Below are positions 1-9,906 of a stretch of 64,000 nt of DNA, in pieces; positions within the stretch are counted from its first letter, which is position 1, and each line of letters begins with the position of its first letter. This DNA is from Bacillus amyloliquefaciens DSM 7 = ATCC 23350 (GTDB lineage Bacteria; Bacillota; Bacilli; Bacillales; Bacillaceae): the NCBI RefSeq assembly GCF_000196735.1, contig NC_014551.1:1669001-1733000 (forward strand). Direction: 5' to 3'. The notes under the pieces were generated by a model. It searched no databases. It was not told the DNA's origin and saw nothing but the letters and a program-made list of their open reading frames with translations. The position numbers were made by a program, and so were the translations under genes.

Positions 1-3000
1 TTCTCAGCAGCAAAGCGGAAGACCGCCGCAGTATTTTTGAAGAAGCGGCCGGCGTGCTGAAATATAAAACAAGAAAGAAAAAAGCGGAAAACAAGCTGTT
101 TGAGACGCAGGATAACTTAAACAGGGTGGAAGATATTCTCCACGAGCTTGAAGATCAGGTCGAACCGCTTAAAATCCAGGCATCAATCGCCAAAGACTAC
201 TTAGAAAAAAAGAAAGAGCTTGAGCATGTCGAAATCGCCCTTACCGCTTTTGATATCGAAGAACTGCATGGCAGATGGTCGGGTTTAAAAGAAAAGGTGC
301 AGGCGGCAAAAGAAGAAGAATTGGCGGAATCATCGGCGATATCTGCTAAAGAAGCGATGATAGAAGAGACGAGAGATAAAATTCACGCGCTTGATGAATC
401 CGTCAACGAGCTGCAGCAGGTTCTGCTCGTGACCAGTGAAGAGCTTGAAAAGCTGGAAGGCCGGAAAGAAGTGCTCAAAGAGCGCAAAAAAAACGCCGCG
501 CAAAACCGGGAACAGCTTGAGGAATCCGTTACACATTACACGAACAAAGAAGCCGAACTGAAAGCGGACATCGAAAAACAGTCTGCCGTCTTTGATAAGC
601 TGCGTGCGGAAGTGAAACGGTTAGATGCTCAGGTGAAAGAAAAGCAGCAGGCTCTCAGTCTGCATAATGAAAACGTAGAAGAGAAAATCGAACAATTAAA
701 AAGCGATTACTTTGAATTGTTAAACAGCCAGGCGTCGATCCGCAACGAGCTGCAGCTTTTAGATGACCAGATGTCCCAATCTGCCGTTCAGCAGGCGAGA
801 CTGACCGCAAACAATGAAAAATATCTTCAGGAACGAAATGATATTTCCGTCCGCAAAGCGGCGTGCGAAGAAGAATTGGCCGCCGTTGAAGCGGACATTC
901 ACAATCAGGTCGGCCGCTACCGCGAAGTCCAGACCGCATATGAACAGAAAAAACGCCAGTATGAAAAGAAAGAATCAGCGCTGTATCAAGCGTATCAATT
1001 TGTACAGCAGGCCAGATCCAAAAAAGATATGCTTGAAACGATGCAGGGCGATTTTTCAGGGTTTTACCAAGGTGTAAAAGAAGTGCTGAAACAGAAAGAG
1101 CAGCTTGGCGGCATCCGCGGCGCCGTTCTCGAACTGATTTCCACCGAACAAAAATATGAAACGGCGATCGAAATTGCACTCGGCGCAGCGGCGCAGCACG
1201 TTGTCACAGACGATGAGCAGGCGGCGCGGAAAGCGATTCAATATTTAAAACAGAATTCCTTCGGCCGCGCGACGTTCCTGCCGCTTACGGTCATGAAGCC
1301 GCGCCAGCTCCAAACCTGTGATGAACAGACGGCTTCGAAGCATCCTTCTTTTCTCGGCACAGCGAGCGGGCTTGTCACGTATGATGCGGCATATCGAAAT
1401 GTCATTCAAAACCTTCTCGGCACCGTGCTGATCACTGAAGATTTAAAAGGCGCGAATGAACTGGCCAAGCTTCTCGGTCACCGCTACCGCATCGTGACGC
1501 TTGAGGGCGATGTCGTTAATCCGGGCGGATCAATGACGGGCGGCGCAGTCAAAAAGAAAAACAATTCTCTGCTCGGCAGAAGCCGGGAGCTTGAGACGGT
1601 AACTGCGCGGCTTGCTGAAATGGAAGAAAAAACAGCTCTGCTTGAAAAAGAGGTCAAAACACTGAAACAGGCTATTCAAGAGCTTGAACATACGCTGAGC
1701 AGTCTCCGGGAAGACGGTGAAGCTTTCAGAACAAAGCAGCAGGATGTAAAAGGCAGGCTGTATGAACTCGAAGTCGCTGAAAAGAACATCAATACCCACC
1801 TGGAGCTTTACGATCAGGAGAAAGCATCACTAACGGAAAGCAGCCGGGACAAAGAGACGCGTAAATCAGCGCTGGAAGAACAGCTGAGTGAGGCATCAGG
1901 CCAGCTGAAAGAACTTGAGGAAGAGATGGACAGGCTGACAAAACAAAAGCAGACCCTATCCTCAACAAAAGAAACGCTCTCTCATGAACTGACAGAATGT
2001 AAAATTGCCGCAGCGAAAAAAGAACAGGCGTGCTCGAGTGAAGAAGACAATCTCAAGAGGCTGAGAAAAGAGCTTGAAGAAACGCAGCTCGCTCTGAAAG
2101 AAACACGGGAAGATTTAAGCCTGCTGACCTCAGAGATGACGTCCAGCACAAGCGGCGAGGAGCAGCTTGAAGAAGCGGCTCAACACAAGCTTCACGATAA
2201 AACGAGAACGATCGAATTGATTGCCAGCCGGCGCGACCAGCGCGTAAAGCTCCAGCGGGCTCTTGATACGAATGAGCTTGAGCTGAAAGAGATGAAGCGG
2301 CTGTACAAGCAAAAAACAGAAATTCTGAAAGATGAAGAGGTAAAACTCGGCCGGATGGAAGTTGAGCTTGATAATCTGCTGCAATATTTACGCGAGGAGT
2401 ACAGCTTATCTTTTGAAGGGGCAAAAGAAAAATATCAGCTCGAAATCGAGCCTGAAGAGGCGAGAAAACGGGTCAAACTGATCAAACTTTCAATTGAAGA
2501 GCTTGGCGCGGTCAATCTCGGCAGCATCGATGAATTTGAAAGAGTGAACGAACGGTATCAGTTTTTAACAGAGCAGAAAAATGATCTGACGGAAGCGAAA
2601 AATACACTGTTTCAAGTCATTGAAGAAATGGATTCTGAAATGTCGAAGCGATTCCATGAAACGTTTATACAGATCCGTTCGCAATTCAACGACGTGTTCC
2701 GTTCCCTGTTCGGAGGAGGACGAGCTGAATTGAAGCTGACCGAACCGAATGACCTTCTCAACTCCGGCGTGGACATTATCGCGCAGCCTCCGGGCAAAAA
2801 ACTGCAAAACTTAAATCTTTTGTCAGGGGGAGAACGGGCGCTGACGGCCATTGCCCTTTTATTCTCCATTTTGAAAGTAAGGCCAGTGCCGTTCTGCGTG
2901 CTTGATGAAGTGGAAGCTGCGCTTGATGAAGCCAATGTATTCAGGTTTGCGCAATACTTAAAAAAATACAGCGGCGACAGCCAGTTTATCGTCATCACCC

Positions 3001-3116
3001 ACAGAAAAGGCACCATGGAGGAAGCGGATGTCCTTTACGGTGTTACAATGCAGGAATCCGGCGTTTCCCGAATGGTGTCGGTCAAACTGGAAGAAACAAA
3101 AGAATTCGTTCAGTAA
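1..3116 (+). CDS. smc: Chromosome partition protein Smc (5' end outside window)
   Basis: Large coiled-coil ATPase that, with ScpA and ScpB, compacts and segregates the chromosome. The open frame runs in from the window edge (first full codon at base 3), so about 150 N-terminal residues including Walker A are missing; 1037 residues are visible against about 1186 for the family. Seen: an N-terminal remnant (SKAEDRRSIFEEAAGV), long Glu/Lys-rich coiled coils, a glycine-containing hinge at roughly bases 1100-1550 (GGIRGAVLELI, then VVNPGGSMTGG), a second coiled coil, and the C-terminal ATPase half with the ABC signature LSGGER near base 2820 and Walker B (VLDEVEAALDEAN) near 2900. It ends 19 bases before ftsY, as in B. 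subtilis. The upstream neighbour should be rnc. Confidence 0.97.
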   Translation, partial: LSSKAEDRRSIFEEAAGVLKYKTRKKKAENKLFETQDNLNRVEDILHELEDQVEPLKIQASIAKDYLEKKKELEHVEIALTAFDIEELHGRWSGLKEKVQAAKEEELAESSAISAKEAMIEETRDKIHALDESVNELQQVLLVTSEELEKLEGRKEVLKERKKNAAQNREQLEESVTHYTNKEAELKADIEKQSAVFDKLRAEVKRLDAQVKEKQQALSLHNENVEEKIEQLKSDYFELLNSQASIRNELQLLDDQMSQSAVQQARLTANNEKYLQERNDISVRKAACEEELAAVEADIHNQVGRYREVQTAYEQKKRQYEKKESALYQAYQFVQQARSKKDMLETMQGDFSGFYQGVKEVLKQKEQLGGIRGAVLELISTEQKYETAIEIALGAAAQHVVTDDEQAARKAIQYLKQNSFGRATFLPLTVMKPRQLQTCDEQTASKHPSFLGTASGLVTYDAAYRNVIQNLLGTVLITEDLKGANELAKLLGHRYRIVTLEGDVVNPGGSMTGGAVKKKNNSLLGRSRELETVTARLAEMEEKTALLEKEVKTLKQAIQELEHTLSSLREDGEAFRTKQQDVKGRLYELEVAEKNINTHLELYDQEKASLTESSRDKETRKSALEEQLSEASGQLKELEEEMDRLTKQKQTLSSTKETLSHELTECKIAAAKKEQACSSEEDNLKRLRKELEETQLALKETREDLSLLTSEMTSSTSGEEQLEEAAQHKLHDKTRTIELIASRRDQRVKLQRALDTNELELKEMKRLYKQKTEILKDEEVKLGRMEVELDNLLQYLREEYSLSFEGAKEKYQLEIEPEEARKRVKLIKLSIEELGAVNLGSIDEFERVNERYQFLTEQKNDLTEAKNTLFQVIEEMDSEMSKRFHETFIQIRSQFNDVFRSLFGGGRAELKLTEPNDLLNSGVDIIAQPPGKKLQNLNLLSGGERALTAIALLFSILKVRPVPFCVLDEVEAALDEANVFRFAQYLKKYSGDSQFIVITHRKGTMEEADVLYGVTMQESGVSRMVSVKLEETKEFVQ

Positions 3117-3135
3117 CGAGGAAAGAGGTTGAAAG

Positions 3136-4125
3136 ATGAGCTTTTTTAAAAAATTAAAAGAGAAAATCACGAAACAGACAGACTCCGTCTCTGAAAAATT
3201 TAAAGATGGCCTTGAAAAAACAAGAAATTCCTTCTCAAATAGAGTGAACGAACTCGTCTCCCGCTACCGAAAAGTCGACGAAGATTTCTTCGAAGAGCTT
3301 GAGGAAGTCCTGATTGGCGCTGACGTCGGTTTTACAACGGTCATGGAGCTGATTGACGAGCTCAAAAAAGAAGTGAAGCTGAAAAACATCCAGGACCCTC
3401 AGGAAGTGCAGTCCGTCATTTCTGAAAAACTCGTCGAAATTTATAACAGCGGCAACGAAGAGATTTCTGAATTGAATATTCAGGACGGGCGCTTAAACGT
3501 TATTCTGCTTGTCGGCGTAAACGGCGTCGGAAAAACGACAACGATCGGAAAACTTGCCCATAAGCTGAAGAATGAAGGTAAATCCGTTGTGCTTGCTGCC
3601 GGAGACACCTTCAGAGCCGGAGCGATTGAACAGCTTGAAGTGTGGGGAGAGCGTACAGGCGTGCCTGTCATTAAGCAGGCTGCCGGAAGCGACCCTGCGG
3701 CGGTTATTTACGATGCCGTACACGCGGCTAAAGCAAGAGGCGCGGATGTGCTGATTTGTGATACGGCCGGCCGCCTTCAGAATAAAGTAAACTTAATGAA
3801 AGAGCTTGAAAAGGTCAAACGCGTCATCGAACGCGAAGTGCCTGAGGCTCCGCATGAGGTTCTGCTCGCGCTCGACGCGACGACTGGCCAGAACGCGATG
3901 GCGCAGGCGAAAGAATTCTCCAAAGCGACGAATGTGACGGGTATCGCGTTAACGAAGCTTGACGGCACCGCAAAAGGCGGAATTGTTTTGGCGATCCGCA
4001 ATGAGCTTCATATTCCCGTGAAACTGGTCGGCCTCGGAGAAAAGGTTGACGATCTGCAGCGGTTTGATGCAGAATCTTACGTATACGGTCTCTTTTCGGA
4101 TTTAGTTGAAAAAGCGGAAGAATAG
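3136..4125 (+). CDS. ftsY: Signal recognition particle receptor FtsY
   Basis: SRP receptor GTPase that pairs with Ffh to deliver ribosome-nascent chains to the membrane translocon. The 329-residue length matches the Bacillus protein. A charged N-terminal helix (residues 1-25) stands in for the long acidic A domain of E. coli; then come the N domain and the G domain with P-loop GVNGVGKTTT (about 127), DTFRAGA (about 157), DTAGRLQ (about 209) and TKLDGTAKGG. The start ATG has a strong Shine-Dalgarno (gaggaaagagg) 8-9 bases upstream. It probably shares a transcript with smc; a hairpin follows the stop. Confidence 0.97.
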   Translation: MSFFKKLKEKITKQTDSVSEKFKDGLEKTRNSFSNRVNELVSRYRKVDEDFFEELEEVLIGADVGFTTVMELIDELKKEVKLKNIQDPQEVQSVISEKLVEIYNSGNEEISELNIQDGRLNVILLVGVNGVGKTTTIGKLAHKLKNEGKSVVLAAGDTFRAGAIEQLEVWGERTGVPVIKQAAGSDPAAVIYDAVHAAKARGADVLICDTAGRLQNKVNLMKELEKVKRVIEREVPEAPHEVLLALDATTGQNAMAQAKEFSKATNVTGIALTKLDGTAKGGIVLAIRNELHIPVKLVGLGEKVDDLQRFDAESYVYGLFSDLVEKAEE

Positions 4126-4136
4126 ACAGTCTGTTT

Positions 4137-4165
4137 CAGCCGGGCGCAAAAAAGCGCTCCGGCTG
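4137..4165 (+). terminator. GC-rich hairpin after ftsY, weak terminator
   Basis: The arms cagccgg-gcgc and gcgc-t-ccggctg pair around an A6 loop. The stem is strong but is followed by ttcgctt rather than a clean T-run, so termination efficiency is doubtful. A separate promoter for ylxM-ffh lies downstream, which fits a transcript end here. Confidence 0.5.
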
Positions 4166-4240
4166 TTCGCTTATAAAAGCGGCGGAAAACACCAGCAAAC
4201 TGACAGGGCGAATACCTGCATTCATTGACAAGATAAAAAC

Positions 4241-4269
4241 TTGACAGACGCTCTGAAACCATGTAAACT
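4241..4269 (+). promoter_or_regulatory. Sigma-A promoter of ylxM-ffh
   Basis: TTGACA at 4241-4246 and TAAACT at 4264-4269 are separated by 17 bases. The predicted transcript starts about 40 bases before ylxM. The -35 matches the consensus perfectly. Confidence 0.8.
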
Positions 4270-4313
4270 ATGTTTTTGTAAAGGGATTTGACTTAACAAA
4301 GGGGAGAGCTCAA

Positions 4314-4646
4314 ATGTCGCTCGAAAAAACGACGAGAATGAACTATTTGTTTGACTTCTATCAGTCGTTGCTGACGTCAAAACAAAAGAGCTATATGTCG
4401 CTTTATTATCTGGACGATTTCTCCCTTGGTGAAATAGCCGAAGAGTATGACGTTTCAAGGCAAGCCGTTTATGATAACATCAAACGGACAGAAGCGATGC
4501 TTGAACAATATGAAGAAAAACTGCTCCTTTTTAAAAAGTTTCAGGAGCGTAAAGAAATGTTTACAAAGCTGAAAGAGCTTGCTTCCGGCTTGCAGGAAGA
4601 AGAAAAAATGACGGCTCTGATTGAAGCGCTTGAGAAATTAGATTAG
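4314..4646 (+). CDS. ylxM: YlxM, HTH protein associated with the SRP locus
   Basis: A 110-residue member of the UPF0122/YlxM family, usually encoded directly before ffh. A sigma-region-4-like helix-turn-helix is visible at residues about 38-62 ([20 protein letters not shown]); the C-terminal half is a charged helix. Family members are thought to modulate the SRP pathway, but a DNA target has not been settled. Shine-Dalgarno aaaggggag precedes the ATG. The 13-base gap to ffh implies co-transcription from the promoter at 4241. Confidence 0.93.
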   Translation: MSLEKTTRMNYLFDFYQSLLTSKQKSYMSLYYLDDFSLGEIAEEYDVSRQAVYDNIKRTEAMLEQYEEKLLLFKKFQERKEMFTKLKELASGLQEEEKMTALIEALEKLD

Positions 4647-4659
4647 GAGGCGGCAAACA

Positions 4660-6000
4660 ATGGCATTTGAAGGATTAGCCGACCGACTGCAAAAGACGAT
4701 TTCAAAAATCCGCGGAAAAGGAAAAGTCAGCGAACAAGACGTAAAAGAGATGATGCGTGAAGTTCGTCTTGCGCTTCTTGAGGCTGACGTTAACTTTAAA
4801 GTCGTAAAGGATTTTGTGAAAAAAGTAAGTGAACGGGCTGTCGGACAGGACGTCATGAAGAGTCTGACACCCGGCCAGCAGGTTATTAAAGTCGTAAAAG
4901 AAGAGCTTACCGAGCTGATGGGCGGCGAAGAAAGCAAAATTGCCGTCGCCAAACGCCCGCCGACCGTTATTATGATGGTCGGGCTCCAAGGTGCCGGTAA
5001 AACGACAACCACGGGGAAGCTTGCCAACCTGCTGCGCAAAAAACATAACCGCAAACCGCTGCTCGTGGCTGCGGATATTTACCGCCCCGCTGCGATTAAG
5101 CAGCTGGAAACACTGGGGAAACAGCTTGATATGCCGGTCTTTTCTCTTGGCGATCAGGTCAGCCCGGTGGAAATCGCCAGACAGGCGATTGAAAAAGCGA
5201 AGGAAGAGCATCATGATTACGTGATTTTAGATACCGCCGGACGGCTGCACATCGATCACGAACTGATGGATGAGCTCTCCGGCGTAAAAGAAGTCGCAAA
5301 TCCTGAGGAAATTTTCCTTGTCGTCGACTCGATGACCGGTCAGGATGCGGTAAACGTCGCCAAAAGCTTTAATGACCAGCTCGGTTTAACGGGTGTTGTT
5401 TTAACAAAGCTTGACGGGGATACCCGCGGAGGTGCGGCGCTTTCTATCCGCGCAGTCACTGAAACGCCGATTAAATTCGCCGGAATGGGAGAAAAACTCG
5501 ACGCTTTAGAAGCGTTCCATCCTGAGCGGATGGCATCCCGGATTCTCGGAATGGGTGACGTGTTAACCTTGATTGAAAAAGCTCAGGCGACTGTTGATGA
5601 AGACAAAGCCAAAGAGCTTGAGCAGAAAATGAGAACGATGAGCTTCACATTGGATGATTTTCTGGAGCAGCTCGGTCAGGTCCGAAACATGGGGCCTCTT
5701 GACGAACTGCTGCAAATGATGCCCGGCGCAGGCAAAATGAAAGGCTTAAAAAACATCCAAGTGGATGAAAAACAGCTGAATCATGTGGAAGCGATCATCA
5801 AATCAATGACTGTTCTTGAAAAAGAACAGCCGGATATCATCAACGCCAGCCGGCGGAAGCGGATCGCTAAAGGAAGCGGAACATCCGTTCAGGAAGTCAA
5901 CCGTCTTTTAAAGCAGTTCGAGGAAATGAAAAAAATGATGAAGCAGATGACAAACATGTCAAAAGGGAAGAAAAAAGGCTTTAAATTACCTTTTATGTAA
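4660..6000 (+). CDS. ffh: Signal recognition particle protein Ffh
   Basis: GTPase and RNA-binding subunit of SRP; binds 4.5S/scRNA and signal peptides and docks with FtsY. It has 446 residues, the usual length. The N domain (1-100) is followed by the G domain with GLQGAGKTTT (about 108-117), DIYRPAA, DTAGRLHID and TKLDGDTRGG, then the methionine-rich M domain (about 328-446). The last residues are very rich in Met and Lys, the RNA and signal-peptide binding surface. Shine-Dalgarno taggagg overlaps the ylxM stop. Confidence 0.98.
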   Translation: MAFEGLADRLQKTISKIRGKGKVSEQDVKEMMREVRLALLEADVNFKVVKDFVKKVSERAVGQDVMKSLTPGQQVIKVVKEELTELMGGEESKIAVAKRPPTVIMMVGLQGAGKTTTTGKLANLLRKKHNRKPLLVAADIYRPAAIKQLETLGKQLDMPVFSLGDQVSPVEIARQAIEKAKEEHHDYVILDTAGRLHIDHELMDELSGVKEVANPEEIFLVVDSMTGQDAVNVAKSFNDQLGLTGVVLTKLDGDTRGGAALSIRAVTETPIKFAGMGEKLDALEAFHPERMASRILGMGDVLTLIEKAQATVDEDKAKELEQKMRTMSFTLDDFLEQLGQVRNMGPLDELLQMMPGAGKMKGLKNIQVDEKQLNHVEAIIKSMTVLEKEQPDIINASRRKRIAKGSGTSVQEVNRLLKQFEEMKKMMKQMTNMSKGKKKGFKLPFM

Positions 6001-6039
6001 TCGGTTATACATGATAAAACCGTTGTTAAGAAAAAACAC

Positions 6040-6068
6040 TTTACAAACACTTTTATCATTGTTAATAT
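6040..6068 (+). promoter_or_regulatory. Sigma-A promoter of rpsP operon
   Basis: TTTACA at 6040-6045 and TAATAT at 6063-6068 are spaced by 17 bases, in the 105-base gap between ffh and rpsP. It likely drives rpsP-khpA, with partial readthrough to ylqD-rimM-trmD. Confidence 0.7.
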
Positions 6069-6081
6069 ACTATCTTGTTGA

Positions 6082-6377
<296 letters not shown>

Positions 6378-6378
<1 letters not shown>

Positions 6379-6623
6379 TGACTGATCAGAACTTGGAAGA
6401 TTTGATTGTCAGCATTGTGGCTCCGCTTGTCGACCATCCGGAAGACATAACGGTCACAAAAGAAGAGACCGATCAAAAGATTGCGCTGCGCTTATCTGTC
6501 AATAAGTCAGATACCGGTAAAATTATCGGAAAGCAAGGCCGGACTGCAAGAGCGATTCGAACCGTCGTTTTTGCAGCTGGCGCACAGTCTTCTAAGAAAG
6601 TTCAATTTGAAATATTTGACTGA
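6378..6623 (+). CDS. khpA: KH-domain RNA-binding protein KhpA (YlqC)
   Basis: An 81-residue single KH-domain protein. The RNA-binding GxxG loop is visible as GKIIGKQGRTARAIRTVV (about residues 46-63). KhpA pairs with KhpB/Jag in Firmicutes and influences cell elongation and sRNA-mRNA interactions; that role is family knowledge. The start overlaps rpsP by one base, and a terminator immediately follows. Confidence 0.93.
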
Positions 6624-6654
6624 AAGGGAGAGGGCCGGCACCTCCCCTTTTTTT
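6623..6654 (+). terminator. Terminator after khpA
   Basis: The arms aaaggg-a-gagg and cctc-cccttt form a 10-bp stem with one bulged A, followed by a T-run. It overlaps the khpA stop codon. Confidence 0.8.
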
Positions 6655-6711
6655 ACACGTAAAAAAAGCAAATGAACAGAAATATGTTGGAAGAGTGGGG
6701 AGTCTGGTGCT

Positions 6712-7098
6712 ATGCAGATTATTCACAGGGTAACCGTTATGCAGGTTCTGACCGAGCAAAGTAAAGAAAAGCTTTTGGCCTCTTTTGCAGAAAAAAAGCA
6801 AACGCTTGAACGAGAATGCAGCCAGCTCTATTTTCAGCTTAGAAAACATGAAAAAGATCAGCAGAATCCAGATGTGGCGGAATCTTTTAAAAAAGCCATT
6901 GAAAAGAGACAAGACAAAATCAAAATGATCGATTTCCAAATAAGCCAGACACACTCGCTCCCGCTCGGAAGCGAAGTGAAGGAAAAGGAGATCGATGCGC
7001 TGCTTTCAATTGACGTCGGTGATAACTGGCATGAAAAAACAGCGGCAAATACCATCGTCATAAAAGACGGGGTAGTGATTGAAATTCGCCCGAGGTGA
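6712..7098 (+). CDS. ylqD: YlqD family protein of unknown function
   Basis: A 128-residue protein matching the conserved YlqD family of Bacillaceae, always near rpsP and rimM. It is predominantly charged helix (residues 15-75, likely coiled coil) with a short beta-rich C-terminal end ([13 protein letters not shown]). No catalytic motif is visible. The ATG at 6712 has a ggggag sequence 9 bases upstream. Its location among rRNA and tRNA maturation genes hints at a role in ribosome biology, but that is inference only. Confidence 0.88.
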   Translation: MQIIHRVTVMQVLTEQSKEKLLASFAEKKQTLERECSQLYFQLRKHEKDQQNPDVAESFKKAIEKRQDKIKMIDFQISQTHSLPLGSEVKEKEIDALLSIDVGDNWHEKTAANTIVIKDGVVIEIRPR

Positions 7099-7102
7099 TA
7101 AT

Positions 7103-7627
7103 ATGACAAACAGATGGTTTAATGTAGGCAAAATTGTAAATACCCACGGCATTAAAGGCGAAGTGCGGGTTATTTCTAAAACGGACTTTGCCGAAGAACG
7201 GTACAAGCCCGGCAATACGCTCTATTTGTTTGCGGAAGGAGCCGCGGAGCCTGTTAAAGTAACGGTCAACACCCACAGGCTTCACAAACAGTTTCATCTG
7301 CTGCAATTCAAAGAAATGCCGAGCCTCAATGAAGTCGAGCACCTAAGAAACATGATCATCAAAGTCCCTGAAGAAGACTTGGGAGAGCTTGAAGAAGACG
7401 AATTTTATTTTCATGAAATCATCGGCTGCGAAGTTGTATCAGAGGACGGGGAACTGATCGGCACAGTAAAGGAAATCTTGACGCCCGGAGCTAATGACGT
7501 ATGGGTAGTTGCGAGAAAAGGAAAAAAAGATGCGCTCATTCCGTATATTGCTTCTGTGGTAAAGGATATTAATATAAATGAGAAGAAAATTATGATTCAT
7601 GTAATGGAAGGGTTAATAGACGAATGA
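7103..7627 (+). CDS. rimM: 16S rRNA processing protein RimM
   Basis: Ribosome maturation factor that binds S19 and the 30S head. With the ATG at 7103 the protein has 174 residues, the family length; an in-frame start at 7079 would add eight residues lying inside ylqD and lacks a ribosome site. The N-terminal beta-barrel domain begins [18 protein letters not shown] and the PRC-barrel domain is around residues 95-170 ([11 protein letters not shown] ... DVWVV). It overlaps trmD by four bases. Confidence 0.97.
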   Translation: MTNRWFNVGKIVNTHGIKGEVRVISKTDFAEERYKPGNTLYLFAEGAAEPVKVTVNTHRLHKQFHLLQFKEMPSLNEVEHLRNMIIKVPEEDLGELEEDEFYFHEIIGCEVVSEDGELIGTVKEILTPGANDVWVVARKGKKDALIPYIASVVKDININEKKIMIHVMEGLIDE

Positions 7628-8355
7628 AAATCGACTTTTTAACACTGTTTCCCGAAATGTTTCAAGGGGTGCTCGGCTCATCCATCCTGCAAAAAGCACA
7701 GGAAAAAGAGGCGGTTCGTTTTGACGTCATCAATTTCCGCGCTTTTTCGGATAATAAACACCAAACGGTTGATGATTACCCGTACGGCGGGGGAGCCGGG
7801 ATGGTGTTAAAGCCGCAGCCCGTATTTGATGCCGTTGAAAAGCTGACAGCCGATACGGACGCCAAACCGCGCATTATTCTCGTCTGCCCGCAGGGTGAAC
7901 GTTTTACTCAGAAGAAAGCCGAGGAGCTGGCGGAAGAGGAACATTTGATGTTTATCTGCGGACATTACGAAGGGTATGATGAACGGATCCGGGAACACCT
8001 TGTCACTGATGAAATCTCCATCGGGGATTTTGTGCTGACCGGGGGAGAGCTCCCCGCGATGATGATTGCCGACAGCGTTGTCAGGCTTTTGCCGGGCGTC
8101 CTGGGAAAAGAAGCATCTCACATGGAGGATTCCTTCAGCACGGGGCTTTTAGAGCATCCGCATTATACAAGGCCGGCAGATTATAAAGGCTTAAAAGTGC
8201 CTGAGACCCTTCTGTCCGGAAACCATGCCAAAATAAACGAATGGCGCAATAAAGAATCAATCAGAAGAACCTTTTTAAGACGTCCGGATCTTCTTGAAAA
8301 CTATCCTCTTACTGATGAGCAAAGAAAATGGATTTCCGAGTGGGAAAACGAATAG
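7624..8355 (+). CDS. trmD: tRNA (guanine-N1)-methyltransferase TrmD
   Basis: SAM-dependent enzyme that methylates G37 of tRNAs reading CNN codons, which prevents +1 frameshifting. It has 243 residues. The SPOUT trefoil-knot motifs are visible: [19 protein letters not shown] (substrate and SAM loop), [11 protein letters not shown] and [15 protein letters not shown]. The ATGA junction with rimM couples translation. A fresh promoter for rplS follows. Confidence 0.98.
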   Translation: MKIDFLTLFPEMFQGVLGSSILQKAQEKEAVRFDVINFRAFSDNKHQTVDDYPYGGGAGMVLKPQPVFDAVEKLTADTDAKPRIILVCPQGERFTQKKAEELAEEEHLMFICGHYEGYDERIREHLVTDEISIGDFVLTGGELPAMMIADSVVRLLPGVLGKEASHMEDSFSTGLLEHPHYTRPADYKGLKVPETLLSGNHAKINEWRNKESIRRTFLRRPDLLENYPLTDEQRKWISEWENE

Positions 8356-8361
8356 ATTCTA

Positions 8362-8843
<482 letters not shown>

Positions 8844-8856
8844 TGATAACGAACGA

Positions 8857-8890
8857 AAAGAGCTTGTTACCCGTAACAGGCTCTTTTTTT
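8857..8890 (+). terminator. Terminator after rplS
   Basis: The arms gagcttgttac and gtaacaggctc form an 11-bp stem with one G-U pair, followed by seven T residues. Confidence 0.92.
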
Positions 8891-8899
8891 ATATGAAAT

Positions 8900-8928
8900 T
8901 TGTAAAAGCAGAACAAGCAACGTAAAAT
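8900..8928 (+). promoter_or_regulatory. Candidate sigma-A promoter of rbgA
   Basis: TTGTAA at 8900-8905 and TAAAAT at 8923-8928 are spaced by 17 bases. The resulting leader contains a 7-bp hairpin (ccggaac / gttccgg, 8942-8960) shortly before the rbgA ribosome site. Confidence 0.65.
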
Positions 8929-8985
8929 ACATAAGAGATCACCGGAACATACGGTTCCGGCAAATAAGGCAGGTGTCTAAGTCAC

Positions 8986-9834
8986 ATGACCATTCAATGG
9001 TTCCCGGGCCATATGGCTAAAGCGAGACGGGAAGTAACAGAGAAACTGAAATTAATTGATATCGTATACGAATTGGTGGATGCAAGAATACCGATGTCAT
9101 CGAGAAATCCGATGATTGAGGAGATTTTAAAAGATAAGCCGCGCATTATGCTTTTAAACAAAGCCGATAAGGCGGATGCGGCTGTGACTGCCCAGTGGAA
9201 GGACCATTTTCAGGAACAGGGCATTCCCTCTCTTTCAATAAACTCCGTTAACGGGCAGGGACTGCATCAAATCGTCCCGTCCTCGAAAGAGCTTCTGAAA
9301 GATAAGTTCGATAAAATGAAAGCAAAAGGCATAAGGCCAAGAGCCATCCGCGCATTAATCATCGGTATTCCGAACGTAGGGAAATCTACGCTCATCAACC
9401 GGCTGGCCAAAAAAAACATTGCCAAGACGGGAGACAGGCCCGGCATTACCACTTCACAGCAGTGGGTAAAGGTAGGCAAGGAATTAGAGCTGCTCGATAC
9501 ACCGGGAATTTTATGGCCTAAATTTGAAGATGAGCTTGTTGGCTTGCGCCTGGCGATCACCGGGGCGATTAAAGATACTATTATCAACCTGCAGGATGTG
9601 GCCGTCTTCGGACTGCGCTTTCTGGAAGAGCATTATCCTGACCGCTTAAAGGAGCGCTACGGACTTCAGGAAATCCCTGAAGACATTGCCGCCCTATTTG
9701 ACGCGATCGGTGAAAAACGCGGCTGTTTGATGGGCGGCGGGCTGGTTGACTATGATAAAACCACAGAAGTCATCATTCGGGACATCCGGACGGAAAAATT
9801 CGGCAGGCTTTCGTTTGAAACACCATCAGAATAA
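8986..9834 (+). CDS. rbgA: Ribosome biogenesis GTPase RbgA (YlqF)
   Basis: Essential GTPase for late 50S assembly (L16 incorporation in the 45S intermediate). It has 282 residues. The G motifs are circularly permuted, as expected: G4 NKADKAD (about residue 58) comes before G1 [14 protein letters not shown] (about 126) and G3 DTPGILWP (about 169). The N terminus [13 protein letters not shown] is typical. The ANTAR-like C-terminal helical domain occupies the last 100 residues. A terminator overlaps the stop. Confidence 0.97.
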   Translation: MTIQWFPGHMAKARREVTEKLKLIDIVYELVDARIPMSSRNPMIEEILKDKPRIMLLNKADKADAAVTAQWKDHFQEQGIPSLSINSVNGQGLHQIVPSSKELLKDKFDKMKAKGIRPRAIRALIIGIPNVGKSTLINRLAKKNIAKTGDRPGITTSQQWVKVGKELELLDTPGILWPKFEDELVGLRLAITGAIKDTIINLQDVAVFGLRFLEEHYPDRLKERYGLQEIPEDIAALFDAIGEKRGCLMGGGLVDYDKTTEVIIRDIRTEKFGRLSFETPSE

Positions 9835-9866
9835 AGACGCGCAGCGATGCGGGTCTTTATTTTTTC
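9833..9866 (+). terminator. Terminator after rbgA
   Basis: The arms aaagac-g-cgc and gcg-g-gtcttt pair around a short loop and are followed by a T-rich run. The stem begins inside the rbgA stop codon. Confidence 0.8.
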
Positions 9867-9906
9867 CGCAGAATACCGATATACATAATGTAAGGGAGAA
9901 GAGAAC

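Noticed and set aside
2612..3016. Minus-strand open frames inside smc, ffh, flhA, polC and other genes
   Set aside because: All are antisense to long well-recognised genes, lack ribosome sites and have no family-like sequence; they reflect codon bias of the plus-strand genes.
54..3116. Start of smc at the GTG at base 54
   Set aside because: The frame is open to the window edge and the 17 codons before base 54 encode conserved Smc sequence (SKAEDRRSIFEEAAG). The gene is simply cut by the window.
4137..4165. Hairpin after ftsY as a small RNA gene
   Set aside because: Only 29 bases, no promoter just upstream and no conserved RNA signature; best read as a weak terminator.
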